A DNA stretch of 64,000 bases from Taenia hydatigena (GCA_036345935.2 JADWOT020000001.1:28200353-28264352), one strand, 5' to 3'. Shown: positions 22,592 through 35,531, numbered from the stretch's first letter. A program made the numbers and translations. Notes: generated by a model not told the origin, from the sequence alone.

Positions 22592-23829
22592 GAAGGGAAG
22601 ACGAATCTCCCACCCTTTGCACGCATTACAATCAGCTCTTTAAGCAATACTTTCATTTAATTACTTCGAGAATTTGATTTCAAGTGATGTGATTGATGCC
22701 GCGTGGGGCGTTGTTAAAACAGGCATCACACGGCATTCTTGCAGACGAAACCACGAGAGCTATTTACTGACAAGCAGTGAGACAGGAAAGATTTTTATGC
22801 TTGTTTTCTCTTGCCTCTTCTGTGCCTAGTGGATTCTTAAGGCCGCGAAGGTTGCGAAAACTAGCTTGGGTCGAAAGGACACCCCCCATGACATCAATCA
22901 TGCAAGAAGTGTACGCACCGACATGAGACGGTGATTATCACTTGATGCTTGTAAGGACTAAGTTCATCGAGTCTCAAAACTTATCGAGGCAGCATTCGCA
23001 AGGGTGTGTAAAGGTGCGGAGTTCGTCTTTCCTTACTTGGTCCTCATTCACTCGAAACGAGTAGATTGTATGCAGGTGGGTATCAGTATCCAGAACCGGT
23101 GCTGTTGCTTCACCGCCACTGTTAATGCGATTGGTGCTGCTGCAACACTGCTGAATTCTACGGTCAGACTCACCACCACATCATTAGTGGAGACGGGTGT
23201 GTGGCCACTTTGTCGGGTCGACACGTTTGCATTATATACGCTTTAGCTAATTAGTCCTCAGAGTTAGACGAGATGCGTTCGACGAAGACGTCTCGGGCTA
23301 CCGAATCGTCGTCATCTTCCTTTAAGAAAGTAAAGTACTCACTGAACCAACATCAGATCATCGATGAAGAATGTTCTTTGTCTGCTCTCACCCTAGTCTG
23401 TTTGAGGGAATAAAACCTATGCGGAAGATGATGACAAACGTATGCGCGAATGCAATCACAGAAATCAACAAATCCATTGAAATGTGTCGCGGACTCAACA
23501 CTAAAGCTTCTTGAGTGCAATGATGAACGAGGAGCAAGTGGCCCCATTTGTCCTTTCTTTACCACCCTCCAGGTCCTTACCCTTTTGTATGATCGCATGA
23601 TTCAAAAAAGTAATTTTGCAACATCTTGCGCTTCAACCGCTTCTTCTGCATCTGTGTAGTAATTTGTAGGCGAAGGGACAAAAATCACTGACGATATGAG
23701 GGACAGACAATGAGTGAATAAGGCTTCTTAGCCTAATCTTTTCATTGCATCAAAACGAAAGCCAAGGTGGGGGCAGCAATTGCTTAATCTATTGCACACC
23801 TTCGCGAATGCGTTAGTAAATGCACACAA

Positions 23830-24214
23830 GGGAACAGCTTCGCTCTGTCTGGAGGCCGTCCATATAATCCATCTACACGCGTCCGACACGCTCCAGTGAT
23901 TGGATGCTGTTACGCATGCAACTCATTTCCAAATCCTCGTCTTCTCGTCGAAGACAGATAAGGCGGCTACAGCATCGCAAGATTCATCGTTCGGCAGTTA
24001 GGTGATGACGCTGTCAGGGGATGAAGTAGTCTGCGCAGCCTTCTTCTGTACGTACCTAGTCTTTGCACTGGTGAACTGCTGTCGCAATGCAGTCAATCTG
24101 GTGACATGGTGAGAGCAGAGGTGCTCCTGTCAATTTGAGTTTTCTCTTTGCAGTTTTTGCTGCTTGGTTGCTAGTGCTCCTTACTTTCTGTCCTCTTTCA
24201 CTCTGGCATTGTGA
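23830..24214 (+). pseudogene. Family-M-like gene end, block A right arm, with stops
   Basis: The exon matches the open frame at 32069-32370, but has TGA near 23900 (QWL position) and TAG near 24000, so the frame is broken. It ends at 24108 with a GTGAGA donor. A 45-nt intron (24109-24153, ending TTTGCAG) leads in phase to a short hydrophobic terminal exon (about CFCCLVASAPYFLSSFTLA) that ends in TGA at 24212-24214. A canonical AATAAA follows 9 nt later. This copy therefore has the best-preserved 3' end of the subfamily while its upstream exon is dead. The protein family is not recognised. Confidence 0.5.
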
Positions 24215-24223
24215 TATGATCCA

Positions 24224-24229
24224 AATAAA
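24224..24229 (+). terminator. Possible polyadenylation signal AATAAA
   Basis: A canonical AATAAA lies just after the stop of the family-M-like gene end. The equivalent position in block B (32474-32490) reads aaatgaag, so the signal is lost there together with the stop codon. Confidence 0.4.
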
Positions 24230-25200
24230 GTTTTCGCCAGATCAAGTGCTAGTTTCATTAACTACTTTAAGGAAAGTATCGACTAAAAGGGGATGAAAGA
24301 AGCAACGGTGCGTTGGAAGTGGGTAGGTGAGTAGGGGTGAGGGACGCAAAGGCCACCTATAAGGGGTGGTCGGGATTATTGGAAATAAATAAAAGGATTG
24401 CCAATATGCACAACAGTTGTCTCTTCCAGTTCACTTTACTTCTCATCATTAAACTGTCGTTTTCCTCTCCAACTAGCCAAATGCTCTCGCATTCGATGAC
24501 TTTAGAGCTCGCATAGAGTCGTCGGGATGACACATGCAACAAGTGACCATATGACCATAGGTGGCACAAGCATAGCCACTGAGAGGTGATTATTTCAGGC
24601 AAAAATTATTTCCCAGCAGTTTCTCGATCCACTCGAAAAAACTCTGCATGATTTTATCGTGTCTGCGCAAAACATCTCCAATCGTGTTATTGAAAGCAGT
24701 CGACCTTTCAGCACCCCGACTACCCACACTCATTCTAGCTCTAGACTTATCGCATGTTGACAAGGAAACCGACGTTTTCCTATTACTGGAAGCTGAGACG
24801 AGAATGCAGCACCGATAGCTCCATCCCAAAACAGTTGTTTTTACTGGGAAATACTAGCCTCACAGTGGAGATTAATTGAGTTAAACGGAAGCCTCGAGAC
24901 AAGCAGAGGAGACGGTGACTCAGAGTGGGTTCACTTCCCTGCCAAGCATTCCACGTCCTAAAATACGCCAGAGCTGTGTCGGACATAGAAGTCGAAATGA
25001 GGATCTTCATGATCTGCAAATTCGTCACTATTGAGCGGTGGATTGACCACATCTCGGGATCTCAATTAACACAGTAGCACAGTTGCTAGCAGTTGGTCAG
25101 ATGGATGATCAGTTGGTTTGCCGGCTCGACCAGACTGGCATTCAATAACTTGCGCGACTGAGTGGCAGGCTTATGATTACCCACCGAACCCATTGTAGTG

Positions 25201-26519
25201 CAAAACAATGCAAGCAATGACGTTGCAACACGACAAGGCCGGTAGAGTAACTAAATCTCGAGATGTCAATTAAGAGTGGTGGTGTCTACGCACTGCATTT
25301 CAGACTTAGATGGGCTGACAGGGATTTGTTTAAGATGTTTATAATGCCTTTGGATTGCTTTGGATGGCACAAACGTTAATTGACACGTCAAGTGTGTTTC
25401 GCTTGCTGCCAGAAGCATGGCAAAGGCTTGGTCTCTGGATGATCGTCGACCTACCGAGATGGAGAAGTAGTGACAAGAGGATAATATAGTTGGCTGTGGC
25501 ATTCAAGGCATTCAGGAAAGTGGATGTTGGCAGCAATAAACATGACGCTCTTCAGACTTCCCTGCACTGCTAATCTATACCACAGTATATTCCTCCGACC
25601 ATCAACATACTTAACGGCTGCACCACGGACTCACAAACAAACTGCACCAAACAGTCATTGATCAATATACAAGGCAAATTTAGTGGGCCGGGCACATCCG
25701 CGCACAACGCATAACTACTAACTAACTAATGAGTAACAAGTCGCAGTGCCAGTGTGTCGTATAATGGGCCAGCCAACTGCCTATTCCGCATCCTAGTTCG
25801 GTCCAACATTTACCAAACCACCTTCTAGCATCTATGTCTGTGTTTGCAGAGTTAGCGTCCACTCCTCCTCATCTGCTTCCAGTCAGCAGATTAAGCACAG
25901 AATGCCAACGCGCATTGATGCTTTGCAGCAATAGCATTCTGCAACTGCAGTCACCACTTACGTGGTCCCCATGTCACCACGTCTAAGCGTAAGCTATATT
26001 AAAAAGAACCTCAGTTAAGAAAAATGTTGACGCACCTATCCTTCACACGACAGTGAAACCCTCATCGTACAGCCAATTGATGCTTTAACGTGGCTTGTGG
26101 TGAGCAAGAAATCAAATAAGCCCAAGATATTTGCGCCATGATAGGAGCAGCATCCCATCAGTAGAGTTAAAGGACGCCCAGTAGGAGAGGTGAACGTTGA
26201 ACCTAGTGCAGTCCTTCTCGGACTTGTTGGCACACCGCTGCTGACATTACAGCCATAAATTTTGAACAGAGGTACAGATCGCTTTATCTGGAGGCTACTA
26301 ATCTATCAATTGTGATCGAGGCCACAAACATGTGACCTCCGCATGATGATCGCCCAGTCACCAGAGGAGCAATGCTTGCACAGCCTGCTTACTTGGAAAT
26401 ATGGCAAAGGTGAGGAAGGGGCTGGAGTGTCATCAACACAAATCAGTGAGGCTAAGGGTGCATACGCAAAGGAGCTCTTTGAGGGCGTTTGCAGTTAGCT
26501 TGGACTGCCGGTTGGGTAG
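25201..26519. other. Gene-free stretch
   Basis: No gene is supported. Two overlapping minus frames (about 25266-25536) share the same DNA and neither resembles a known protein. No clear partner elsewhere in the window was found. Confidence 0.4.
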
Positions 26520-27297
26520 AGGTGAGTGGGACTGTCGACTGCTTCTCATCAATCATTGGAATGGTAGCTCGCCTTTGAATGACTTGAGTGTTTAACAAGC
26601 AGCTTTGAGGCAATTAACCGACCTCGTTCCATTCCCAAAGGACCTAAATTTTTGGGAGCGATCCATCGCTGCAACAGCACTCTCTCGCCATCTTCTGGAC
26701 ACCTCAACGGACGGCTACCATCATTGCGCATCGATCTTAGCAGAACAGGGCGAATCCCATCAGACCGATAAAGTTGGATCTCTCACTGTCAATAACACGC
26801 TCTTACAAGGATCCAGTAAAGTAATGAATAAGTGCTGAACACTATATAGCAGAGAGGAGCAAAGAGACGATTTTAACTTGAAACACTAATGGACGAATGG
26901 CTTCTATCCTGTGCAATTGCCGGATGTAATAGCAGAATTATACCGACGCGTTCAAAAGGGTGTGCAATGAGTTAGCGCTTGTCTGCTCCATCTTGGCTTT
27001 TGTCTTCCTCGGAATGAAAAGCGGATGAACACGTGGGGGACAATTTTCGTCGGCGACATGGCAAATAAGGTATAGTGATAAAGTTTGAATTCGCTTGACT
27101 GAAAACACTCCTCGCTCGAAGGTGAAGAATGGTGCTTGTGCATGAGAATGTGCATCCATCGAATGCTTTAGGCCAAAGAGAACGGTTCAGTCTACCACAT
27201 CTACTTCAGCTATGCCGATATACCGAAACAGGCAGCGATCTATCAACAATAGCAAGTGCTGATATGATGACAGCAATACCAGCAACGACACTACACT

Positions 27298-27530
27298 TTG
27301 TCTTTCGGACGACGATATAGAGAGGCATTTGCTGTCCTACCGATACTCTGCGTCCGAGAATCCCCTATCACCAACGCAGTCAATATCAACACTAGCATCT
27401 GGCTCGTAACCATGAGCAATGCAGCCAGAGGTGCCAAAGACGCCCGATTAAGCCTCTACAACTGTGCTTTCCTCCGTCTCTGTGGTCTGTGCTGCCCTGA
27501 CCTCAAGGAAGAAGGTTATGTCCCATTATG
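27298..27530 (+). pseudogene. Conserved frame of unknown protein (family E), copy 1
   Basis: The frame reads RRYREAF near its start, then a block ending NTSIWLVTMSNAARGAKDARLS. It is almost the same in the inverted copy (50036-50272, minus). The 33 kb copy (33640-33744) keeps the same frame but has lost 39 bp, exactly 13 codons. Upstream, a second conserved stretch (27129-27290, about LLQLCRYTET) lies in another frame and is shared by all three copies. Preservation of frame through an in-frame deletion hints at a coding past. No motif identifies the protein, and no start or splice site is convincing. Confidence 0.35.
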
Positions 27531-28949
27531 ACAGTGAGAACCAGGACCTGAACAGCACATACCTTTAGGAGTGTGCTGATGCATAATTTGAATAAATTGA
27601 GGGGATCGCTTTTAACAACATTTGGGTTAACTGCTGGTCACCCCATATGGACCCCTTTAACGTGGCCGAATTATGATCTTTATTGACTGCCACACTTCTT
27701 GCTGTTCCCTCGTTGGCGAGCGAACTATCAGTGCGATTATTAGTGCGGAGAAATTGTCCTCTCCCTGTTTGAGAGGATAGTCGCATGATTGGGATGAGCT
27801 GTCGGAATAATTCCGCCCACCATCGACATGGTTGGGTCTGGCTCTAACAATTCCTAATAAGCTCTTTAACAGCGCATAAAGAGGGCACCACCGGAACTGA
27901 TTTTATCCACGTCGGGCAAAACACATTCAAACTACAATTGACGAAACCGTTTTCGATGTTGATCTGACTAGGATGCCTTGCGTTGAATGTGATACAGACA
28001 ACAATTTACAATTGTACAACCTCTATTCTTCTCTCCTTCCTTAGGCTATCGTCCTTCTCTTCTTTACGGAGGACTCACGCTCAAACGAAACGACCCGTTA
28101 CAATGTGTGAAGATAAACCATTTGGATGATCGAGGCTACACGTCGGCACCATGGATTCGGGGACAGACTAGCATTTTGAGACTGTGAAGTAACCTCCACA
28201 TGATTGTCCAATCATTTTGAATGTTTATGAGGAGAGTGAAGGATTTCACGTCGTCTAAGCGTCCGAATGCTTCAGTACCCTTGACAAAGTGAGGTGACAG
28301 CAGCATTGCTTGCAATCCATTGTCCAATCATGTGTACAAGAGCAGTTCGTCTAAACCTAACTTCCATGCAGAGGAGATCGTCGCATGTCTACAGTGAGAA
28401 GTCGGTTTCAGCATCTATGCAATCCAAATCACGTCATTAGACCACTTTTTGAGGTTCTTTGATCGAGAATTCAGTGGACTCCTGTCAGCGTTACTGTCCG
28501 AAGACCACGACGGCGACAGAATAGTTAAGCCTTGCTGTAGGCACCAGTCTAGAGCTGGCTGGCTTGAGCATCACTGCAACCACTGGAATGCCATATAGCC
28601 TTCACCATCCTGTGGTGGTAGACATGAGGAGAAGGCTAAACCAATGAGAGTTGTGGCCGTTGAGCCACGGATCATGCTAAATCCACGATCTGAATCCCTC
28701 CACCTACGCGACTGCAGTGCACTTAGCACCTTTAAATCTCAAGCAATCTTACGACACCACACATGCACAAATAAATCACAAAATCAAACAACTTAACGAA
28801 TGGTACTTAGCAGCCTTACACTTTTAGCCTTATAAATACATAACTATACCTCTTACTCCTCCACCTCGACCTCATTCTCATCATCCCAACCAATCTTACA
28901 AGACAACTCTTCACAAATTCAATCTCTTTATTTGATTTGTCGGCCGCAC

Positions 28950-29247
28950 CGTCGCAAGTTAATTTTTGGGCGATCTGATTGCGACGCTGTCGGATAGAGA
29001 AATGGTCTACACAGCATTTCTGCTTGCGTACGCGGGCTTCGCACTGCTCAATTGGAGCAGTGCAATGAGCTTCCCTCCCTCCCTACTTGGCCAATAATTA
29101 CGCCGCCTCGTACATCTGACAACGAAGGAACGTGATTCGAGGGAGCGCCACCAGTGCACAGTTGGAGTAGAGGTGAGACTGTGCAGACGCCATCAACAGA
29201 AGCTGCCATCGGCCTCAGTGGACCAGGAGGCAACTAGCTTTGCATGA
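28950..29247 (+). pseudogene. Family M copy M4, degenerate
   Basis: A hydrophobic exon 1-like stretch (REMVYTAFLLAYAGFALLNWSS, interrupted by a stop just upstream) is followed by sequence matching exon 2 (VGVEVRLCRRHQQKLPSASVDQ, then EATSFA and a stop). The exon 1 end, the 41-nt intron and exons 3-4 are not recognisable. The inverted counterpart is at 49640-49880. Confidence 0.45.
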
Positions 29248-30679
29248 CAACTGCATCCAGTCAACCTAAACTTGTTAAGGTCAATCCATCTGCAGCAGCT
29301 ATCCACACTAACAAATAGCATAATTGGGACGTGTAAAAGTAAACTTATTAAACAAACTGCTTCAAATTGTAGCACTACAGCAATTAATACAAAAACAAAT
29401 CTAGCAGCCCTTTTGTCCGTCCATAACAATGATTCAATGTGAGAAATCGCCATCACCACACGAGGATACGTTGAGCCAGCAGAAATGTCAGTCAAACCAC
29501 CGCGTCGCCACCTTAGAGCGAAGCGTCAATTGTGGTCATGGCAACGACAAATAAAAGCAAGGGGTGATTTGTGTGGTAAGAGTAACGCATTAACAAGCAC
29601 AATTAATACAATTTTTCGTGTATTAAATTTCGCGAGGTGGCATTAGTGGGTTAGTGATGCCACGCATAATGACAAATACAACAATACATATTTTAGCGCA
29701 AATATTTTAAGCACTTCACAAATTGTTGACTGACTGACCGACTAGTCCAACTCCAACTGACAAATAGTCTTAAAGTCACCTATCCCTTGACATGAGTTGA
29801 TGATTATAATGATTAAATAGCGATTGACACCTTAGATGGACAATGCTCTCTACCGGAGTTCGTTGGGTTTTTATACAGCCTGACATTCTGTCGCTCAGTT
29901 TGGTGTGTGCGTGACTGGCCAGAGCAGCAAACCAACCGAAAATCCGCCTGATCGACAGCTAGCGATTGTGTTGCTTTGTCAATGTTCTCTGCAGTGCGTC
30001 GATACCATCAGTGAAATTTGAGAACATGAGGTTTGTTTACCTTACCACCCAATGGTGACGAAGTTGCATATTATGAGTTCCCTCATTTCTGCCTATACTT
30101 CCAACGCAACTGTGGCTCAATGTAGCCCATGGCATGGCTTGACGTTGAGGCGAACCCAGTGTAAGCCATTGTCCACTCTTCTCGTCTTGAGGCGTCCGTC
30201 CTGATCACTTGATCCCTCTGTTAGGCAAGTCATCCCCAGTACAACCTAAATGCTTTTAAAGTAGATTTATCAGTGTTGCATTTTCTGACCAGCTCCCAGT
30301 GGTATGGAAATATAATTCACCTTGTCGACACCCGAGAGTTTAGTGCTGAATCGATTGTGGGTAGCTGGGTTGCTGAGAGGTTGACTGCTCTGAATAACAC
30401 GACCAGGAACTACCTCAACAACTACTAAAATGTAGAGGTGAAATCCTCCAAAGCACCGTTGCTTATCCCATTCCTCTTTACCCGATGCTTTCCAAAATAA
30501 GTAATGAAAATTAGCACTTGAATTGGGCGAAACTGGACTGAATCATACCACTGCGCCAAAGTTAAAGCGGACTAAAGGTTAAAAGCACGAGCAACCAGAC
30601 ATCAAAATAAGGAAAGAAAAATAATTTTTAAATCTAATTTAAATTGACAGCAACAACTCTAACATCATTATGTTGCAGC

Positions 30680-30960
30680 GTAGCAGCAGTTCACCAATGC
30701 GCAGCTTCGGTGTGTGCAGAAAAAGGCTACGCAGACTATTTTATCCTTTTATAGCAGCTCCGCAAAGTCACCGAATCATGAAAATTGCGGCGATATGACT
30801 GCCTTGTCTGTCGTCGACAAGAAGACGAGGATTTGAAAATGAACTGCATGCGCAGCAAATCCCAATAACCCGAGCGCTCCAGACTCAAGCAATTGGATTC
30901 TATGAGGCTTTGTGTACCAACCGCTCACACTCTGCATGTTCCAAGAGGGTAAAGATCAAG
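30680..30960 (-). pseudogene. Family-M-like exon, block B left arm
   Basis: This is the minus-strand equivalent of 22330-22591 and, inverted, of the open 35940-36209 frame in block C. Small changes break the long frame here, but the order of hydrophobic stretch, loop and second hydrophobic stretch can still be followed. Confidence 0.4.
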
Positions 30961-32068
30961 AAGGAGAGACGAAGTCCTCCCCTTTTGCACGCACTGCGAC
31001 CAGCTCTTTAAGCAATACATTCATTTTATTACTTCGAGAATTCGCAATCAAGTGATGTGATTGATGCCGCTTGGAGCGTTGTCAACACAGGCACCACACG
31101 GCATTCTTGCAGACGAAACTACGAGAGCTATTTACTAACAAGCAGTGAGACAGGAAAGATTTTCATGCTTGTTTTCTCTTGCCTCTACTGTGCCTAGTGG
31201 ATTCTTAAGGCCGCGAAGATTACGAAAACTAGCTTGGGTGATCTTCACTGGATGCTTGTAAGGACAAAGTTCATCGAGTCTCAAAACTTATCGAGGCAGC
31301 ATTCGCAAGGGTGTGCAAAGGTGCGGAGTTCGTCTTTCCTTACTTGGTCTTCACTCACTCAAAACGAGTAGATTGGATGCAGGTGGATATCAGTATCCAG
31401 AACCGGTGCTGTTGCTCCACCGCCACTGTTCATGCGATTGGCGCTGTTGCAACACTGCTGAATTCTACGGCCAGACTGACCGCAGCATCACTGGTGAAGA
31501 CGGATGTGTAGCCACTTCGTCAGGTCAACACGTTTGCATTATATACGCTTTAGCTAATTAGTCCTCAGAGTTAGACGAGATGCGTTCGACGAAGACGTCT
31601 CGGGCTACCGAATCGTCGTCATCTTCCTTTAAGAAAGTAAAGTACTCACTGAACTAACATCATATTACCGATGAAGAATGCTCCCTGTCTGCTCTCACCC
31701 TAATTTTTTGAGGGAATAAAACCTATGCGGAAGATAATGACAAACGTATGCGCGAATGCAATCACAGAAATCAACAAATCCATTGAAATGTGTGGCAGAC
31801 TCAGCACTAAAGCTTCCTTGGTACAATGATGAGCGGGTATCAAGTGTCCCTATTTGCCCCTTCTCTACGACCTCCAGCTCCTTACCTTTTGTATGATCGC
31901 ATGATTCAAAAAGTGATTTCGCTACACCTTGCGCTTCAACTGCTTCTTCTGAATGAATAAGGCTTCTTAGCCTAATCTTTTCATTGCATCAATACGAAAG
32001 CCAAGGTGGAGGCGACAATCGCTTAATCTATTGTACACTTTCGCGAATGAGTTAGTAAACTGCGGCCA

Positions 32069-32370
32069 TTGCACCCAGTAATAGCACACAAGGGAACAGC
32101 TTCGCTCTGTCTGGAGGCCGTCCATATAATCCATCTACTCGCGTCTGGCACGCTCGAGTTATTGGATGCTGTTACGCTGGCAACTCATTTCCAAATCCTC
32201 GTCTTCTCGTCGAAGACAGGCAAGGCAGCTACACCGTCGCAAGCTTCATCGTTCGGTAGTTTGGTGATGACGCTGTCGGAGGCTGAAGTATTCTGCGCAG
32301 CCTTCTTCTGTACGTACCTAGTCTTTGCTCTGGTGAACTGCTGTCGCAATGCAGTCAATCTGGTGACATG
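32069..32370 (+). pseudogene. Family-M-like exon, open frame, block B right arm
   Basis: The frame is open for about 100 codons up to the donor position. It has a leucine-rich segment (HLLASGTLELLDAVTLATHF), a Ser/Thr-rich loop (about residues 48-67) and a second hydrophobic segment (VFCAAFFCTYLVFALVN). The donor has weakened to GTGACA (GTGAGA in block A). A putative 44-nt intron (32371-32414) leads to a terminal exon that has lost its stop (TGG in place of TGA) and its AATAAA. So this copy keeps the exon that block A lost, and has lost the 3' end that block A keeps. Identity unknown. Confidence 0.45.
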
Positions 32371-33014
32371 GTGACAGCAGAGGTGTTCCTGTCAACTTAA
32401 ATTTTTCTTTTTAGTTTTTGCTGCTTGGTTGCTAGTGCTCCTTACTTTTTGTCCTCTTTCACTCTGGCATTGTGGTATGATCCAAATGAAGTTTTGGCCA
32501 CATCAAGTGCTAGTTTTATTAACCATTTGAAGGGAAGTATCAACTAAAAGGGGATGGGATAAGCAATGTTGCGTTGGAGGTGGGTAGATGAGTAGGTGTG
32601 AGGGACGCGAAGGTCACCTGTAGGTAGCGGTCGGGATTAATGGAATGAATAGAAGGAAACAGTAAGTGATGCGCATAATCCACCGGGATTACTAATATGC
32701 ACAACAGTTATCTCCTCCAGTTTACTTTAATTCTCATTGTTAAACTTTCGTCTTCCTCTCCAACTAGCCAAATGCTCTCGCTTTCGATGACTTTAGACCC
32801 TGCATATGACCATAGGTGACACATGCATAGCCACTGAGAGGTGATTATTTCAGGTTAAAATTATTTCCCAGCAGTTTCTCAACCCACTCGAAAGAACTCT
32901 GCATGATTTTATAGTGTCTGCGCAATAATTCTCCAATCGTGTTATTTAAAGCAGTCGACCTCTCAGCATCCCTACTACCTACACTCATTCTAGCTCTAGA
33001 CTTATCGGATGTTG

Positions 33015-34688
33015 ACAAGGAAGCCATTGCTGCAACAGCACTCTCTCGCCATCTTCTGTACACCTCAACGGACGGCTACCATCACTGCGCATCGATCTTA
33101 GTAGAACAGGGCGATTCTCATCAGACCGATTAATCTGGATCTCTCGCTGCCAATAACACGATCTTACAGTGATCCAGTAAAGTAATGAACTGCTGCTGAA
33201 CACTGCATAGCAGAGGCGAGCGACGAGTTAAATCCAACTCGAAACACTGATGGAAGAATAGCTCCAGAAAAAGCGGTGTGCTCTATCCTGTGCAATTGCC
33301 GGATATAATGGCAGAATTATGTAAACGCGTTCGGAAAGGTGTGCAATGAGTTCAGCGCTTGTCTGCCCCTTCTTGGCTTTTGTCTTCCTTAAGATGAAAA
33401 GAGGGAGAACAAGTAGGGGACAAACTTCGTTGGCGATATGGCAAATAAGGTAAAGAGAGGAGGTTTGAGCTCGTTTGACTGAGAATACTCCTTACTCGAA
33501 GGTAAATAATGATAATTGTGTATGAGAACGTGCATCCACATCTACTTCAGTTGTGCCGATACATCGAAACAAACAGCGACCTATCAACATTAGCAAGAGC
33601 CGATGTGATGACAGAAGAATCAATGACACTACACTGTCTTTCAGACGACGATATAGAGAGGCATTTGATTTCCTACCGATACTCAACACCAGCATCTGTC
33701 TCGTAACCGTGACCGATGCAGCCAGAGATGCCAAAGACGCCTAATTATGCCTCTACAACTGTGCTCTCCTCCTCGTCTCTGTGGTCAGTGCTAACCTGAT
33801 CTAAAGGAAGAGGATTATGTCCTCATTATGACAGTGCGAACCAGGACCTTAACAACACATGCATTTAGGACTGTTTTAATGCATTGCTTGGGTAAATTGT
33901 GGGAATTGCGCTGAACAACACTTGAGTTACCTAATGGTTACCCCTTGGATTCCCTTCAACGTAGCCGAAATGTGATCTCCCTTACTGCCACGTTGCTCGT
34001 GACGCCCTCGATAGCATGCAGACTATCAGTGCAATTAGTTGATTATGTTCACGCGAAGAAATTTTCTTCTCCCTATTTGAGAGGACAGTCGTATGATTAA
34101 GATGAGCTGTCGGAATAATTCCGCCCACCATCGACATGGTAGGGTCTGGCTCCACAAATTCATAGTAAATTCTTTAACAGCGCATAAAGAGGGCGCCGCC
34201 AAAACTGATTTTATACACGTTAGGCAAAACACATTCAAACCACAATTGACGGAACCGTTTTCGATGTTGACCTGAGTAGGATGCATTGCGTTGAATGTAA
34301 TACAGACAACAATTTACAATTGTGAAACCTCCATTCTTCTCTTATTCCTTAGATTAACACCCTTCCCTTCTTTACGGAGGACTCACGCTCAAATGGAACG
34401 GCTACACATTGACATAATGGATTTGGGGACAGACTAGCATTATGAGGTTGTGAAGTAACCTCCACATGATTGTAATCATTTTGAATGTTCTTGAGGAGGA
34501 TGAAGGATTGTACGTCAACTAAGAGCGCGAATGTTGTAGTATTCTTGCCAAAGTGAGGTGGCAGCAGCGTTGCACACAATCCATTGACTAATCAAATGTA
34601 CAAGAGCAGTTCGTCTAAGCCTAGCCTCCATGCAGAGGAGATCGTCGCATGTCTACAGTGAGAAGTCGGTTTCAGCATCTATGCAACA
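33015..34688. repeat. Block D piece, direct copy of 26661-28413
   Basis: Both edges are sharp. At 33012-33018 it joins block B in mid-element, and at about 34688 it joins inverted block C. Relative to 26661-28413 it lacks the 39 bp noted at family E, about 30 bp near 33540 and about 40 bp near 34400. Frames are mostly broken. Confidence 0.7.
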
Positions 34689-35531
34689 ACATCCGATCAC
34701 TTAAGCGTGACGGACGCGAGTAGACAGAGCGAAGCTGTTCCCTTGTGTGCTATTACTGGGTGCAATGGCCGCAGTTTACTAACTCATTCGCGAAAGTGTA
34801 CAATAGATTAAGCGATTGTCGCCTCCACCTTGGCTTTCGTATTGATGCAATGAAAAGATTAGGCTAAGAAGCCTTATTCACTTATTTTCTGTCCCTTATA
34901 TCTTCAGTGATTTTAGTCCCTTCGCCTACTCATTGCTACACAGGTAAAGAAGAAGCGGTTGAAGCACAAGATGTAGTGAAATCACTTTTTTGAATCATGC
35001 GATCATACAAAATGGTTGGAAGCTGAAGGTTGGTAAAGGAGGGACAAATAAGGACACTTGATCCTCGCTCATCATTGTACCAAAGAAGATTTCGTATTGA
35101 GTCTGCAACACAATTTCAATGGATATGTTGATTTCTGTAATTGCATTCATGCATCCTCTTGCTCTCATTTTCTGCAGAGGTTTCATTCTTCTAAATATTC
35201 TGAAGTGAGAGCAGACAAAGAATATTCTTCATCGGTGATATGATGCTAGTTCAGTGAGTACCTTACTTTCTTAAAGGAAGATGACGACGATTCGGTAGCC
35301 AGAGACGTCTTCGTCGAACGCATCTCGTCTAACTCTGAGGACTAATTAGCTAAAGCGTATATAATGCAAACGTGTTGACCTGACGAAGTGGCTACACATC
35401 CGTCTCCACTAATGATGCTGCGGTTAGTCTGGCCGTAGAATTCGGCAGTTTTGCAACAGCGCCAATCGCATTAACAGTGGCGGTGGAGCAACAGCACCGG
35501 TTCTGGATACTGATATCCACCTGCATTCAAT

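Larger units (their letters stand above)
20985..25200. repeat. Palindromic block A (two family-M-like units head to head)
   Basis: The left arm (about 21320-22600) and right arm (about 23830-25200) are diverged inverted copies of each other. Each arm carries a family-M-like exon pointing outwards, then a terminal exon and a long flank. The 1.2 kb centre (22600-23830) is shared with block B (31010-32050) and, inverted, block C (34720-35920). Relative to B, A lacks about 200 bp near 21665-21690 but keeps about 300 bp (21730-22070) that B has lost. A also has about 65 extra bases at 22876-22940. No transposase frame is visible. It is either a foldback-type element or a head-to-head gene duplication that spread as a block. 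Confidence 0.6.
26520..29720. repeat. Composite block D, inverted copy at 49141-51043
   Basis: Its left part (26520-27671) is inverted at 49895-51043, and its right part (29025-29720) is inverted at 49141-49865. The 49-51 kb copy lacks the intervening ~1.35 kb. Separately, 26661-28413 is repeated in direct orientation at 33015-34688, and 27768-28085 resembles 63300-63640. It contains a family M remnant at 28950-29247 and a conserved frame at 27298-27530. Confidence 0.7.
29721..33012. repeat. Palindromic block B
   Basis: It is a direct copy of block A from about 21150 to 24765, truncated at both ends. The right end stops at 33012, where the sequence switches abruptly to the equivalent of 26661. 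The left arm carries a minus family-M-like exon (30680-30960) and the right arm a plus one (32069-32370). About 300 bp present in A (21730-22070) and in C (36430-36760) are missing at about 30450. Its inverted partner is block C. Confidence 0.7.
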
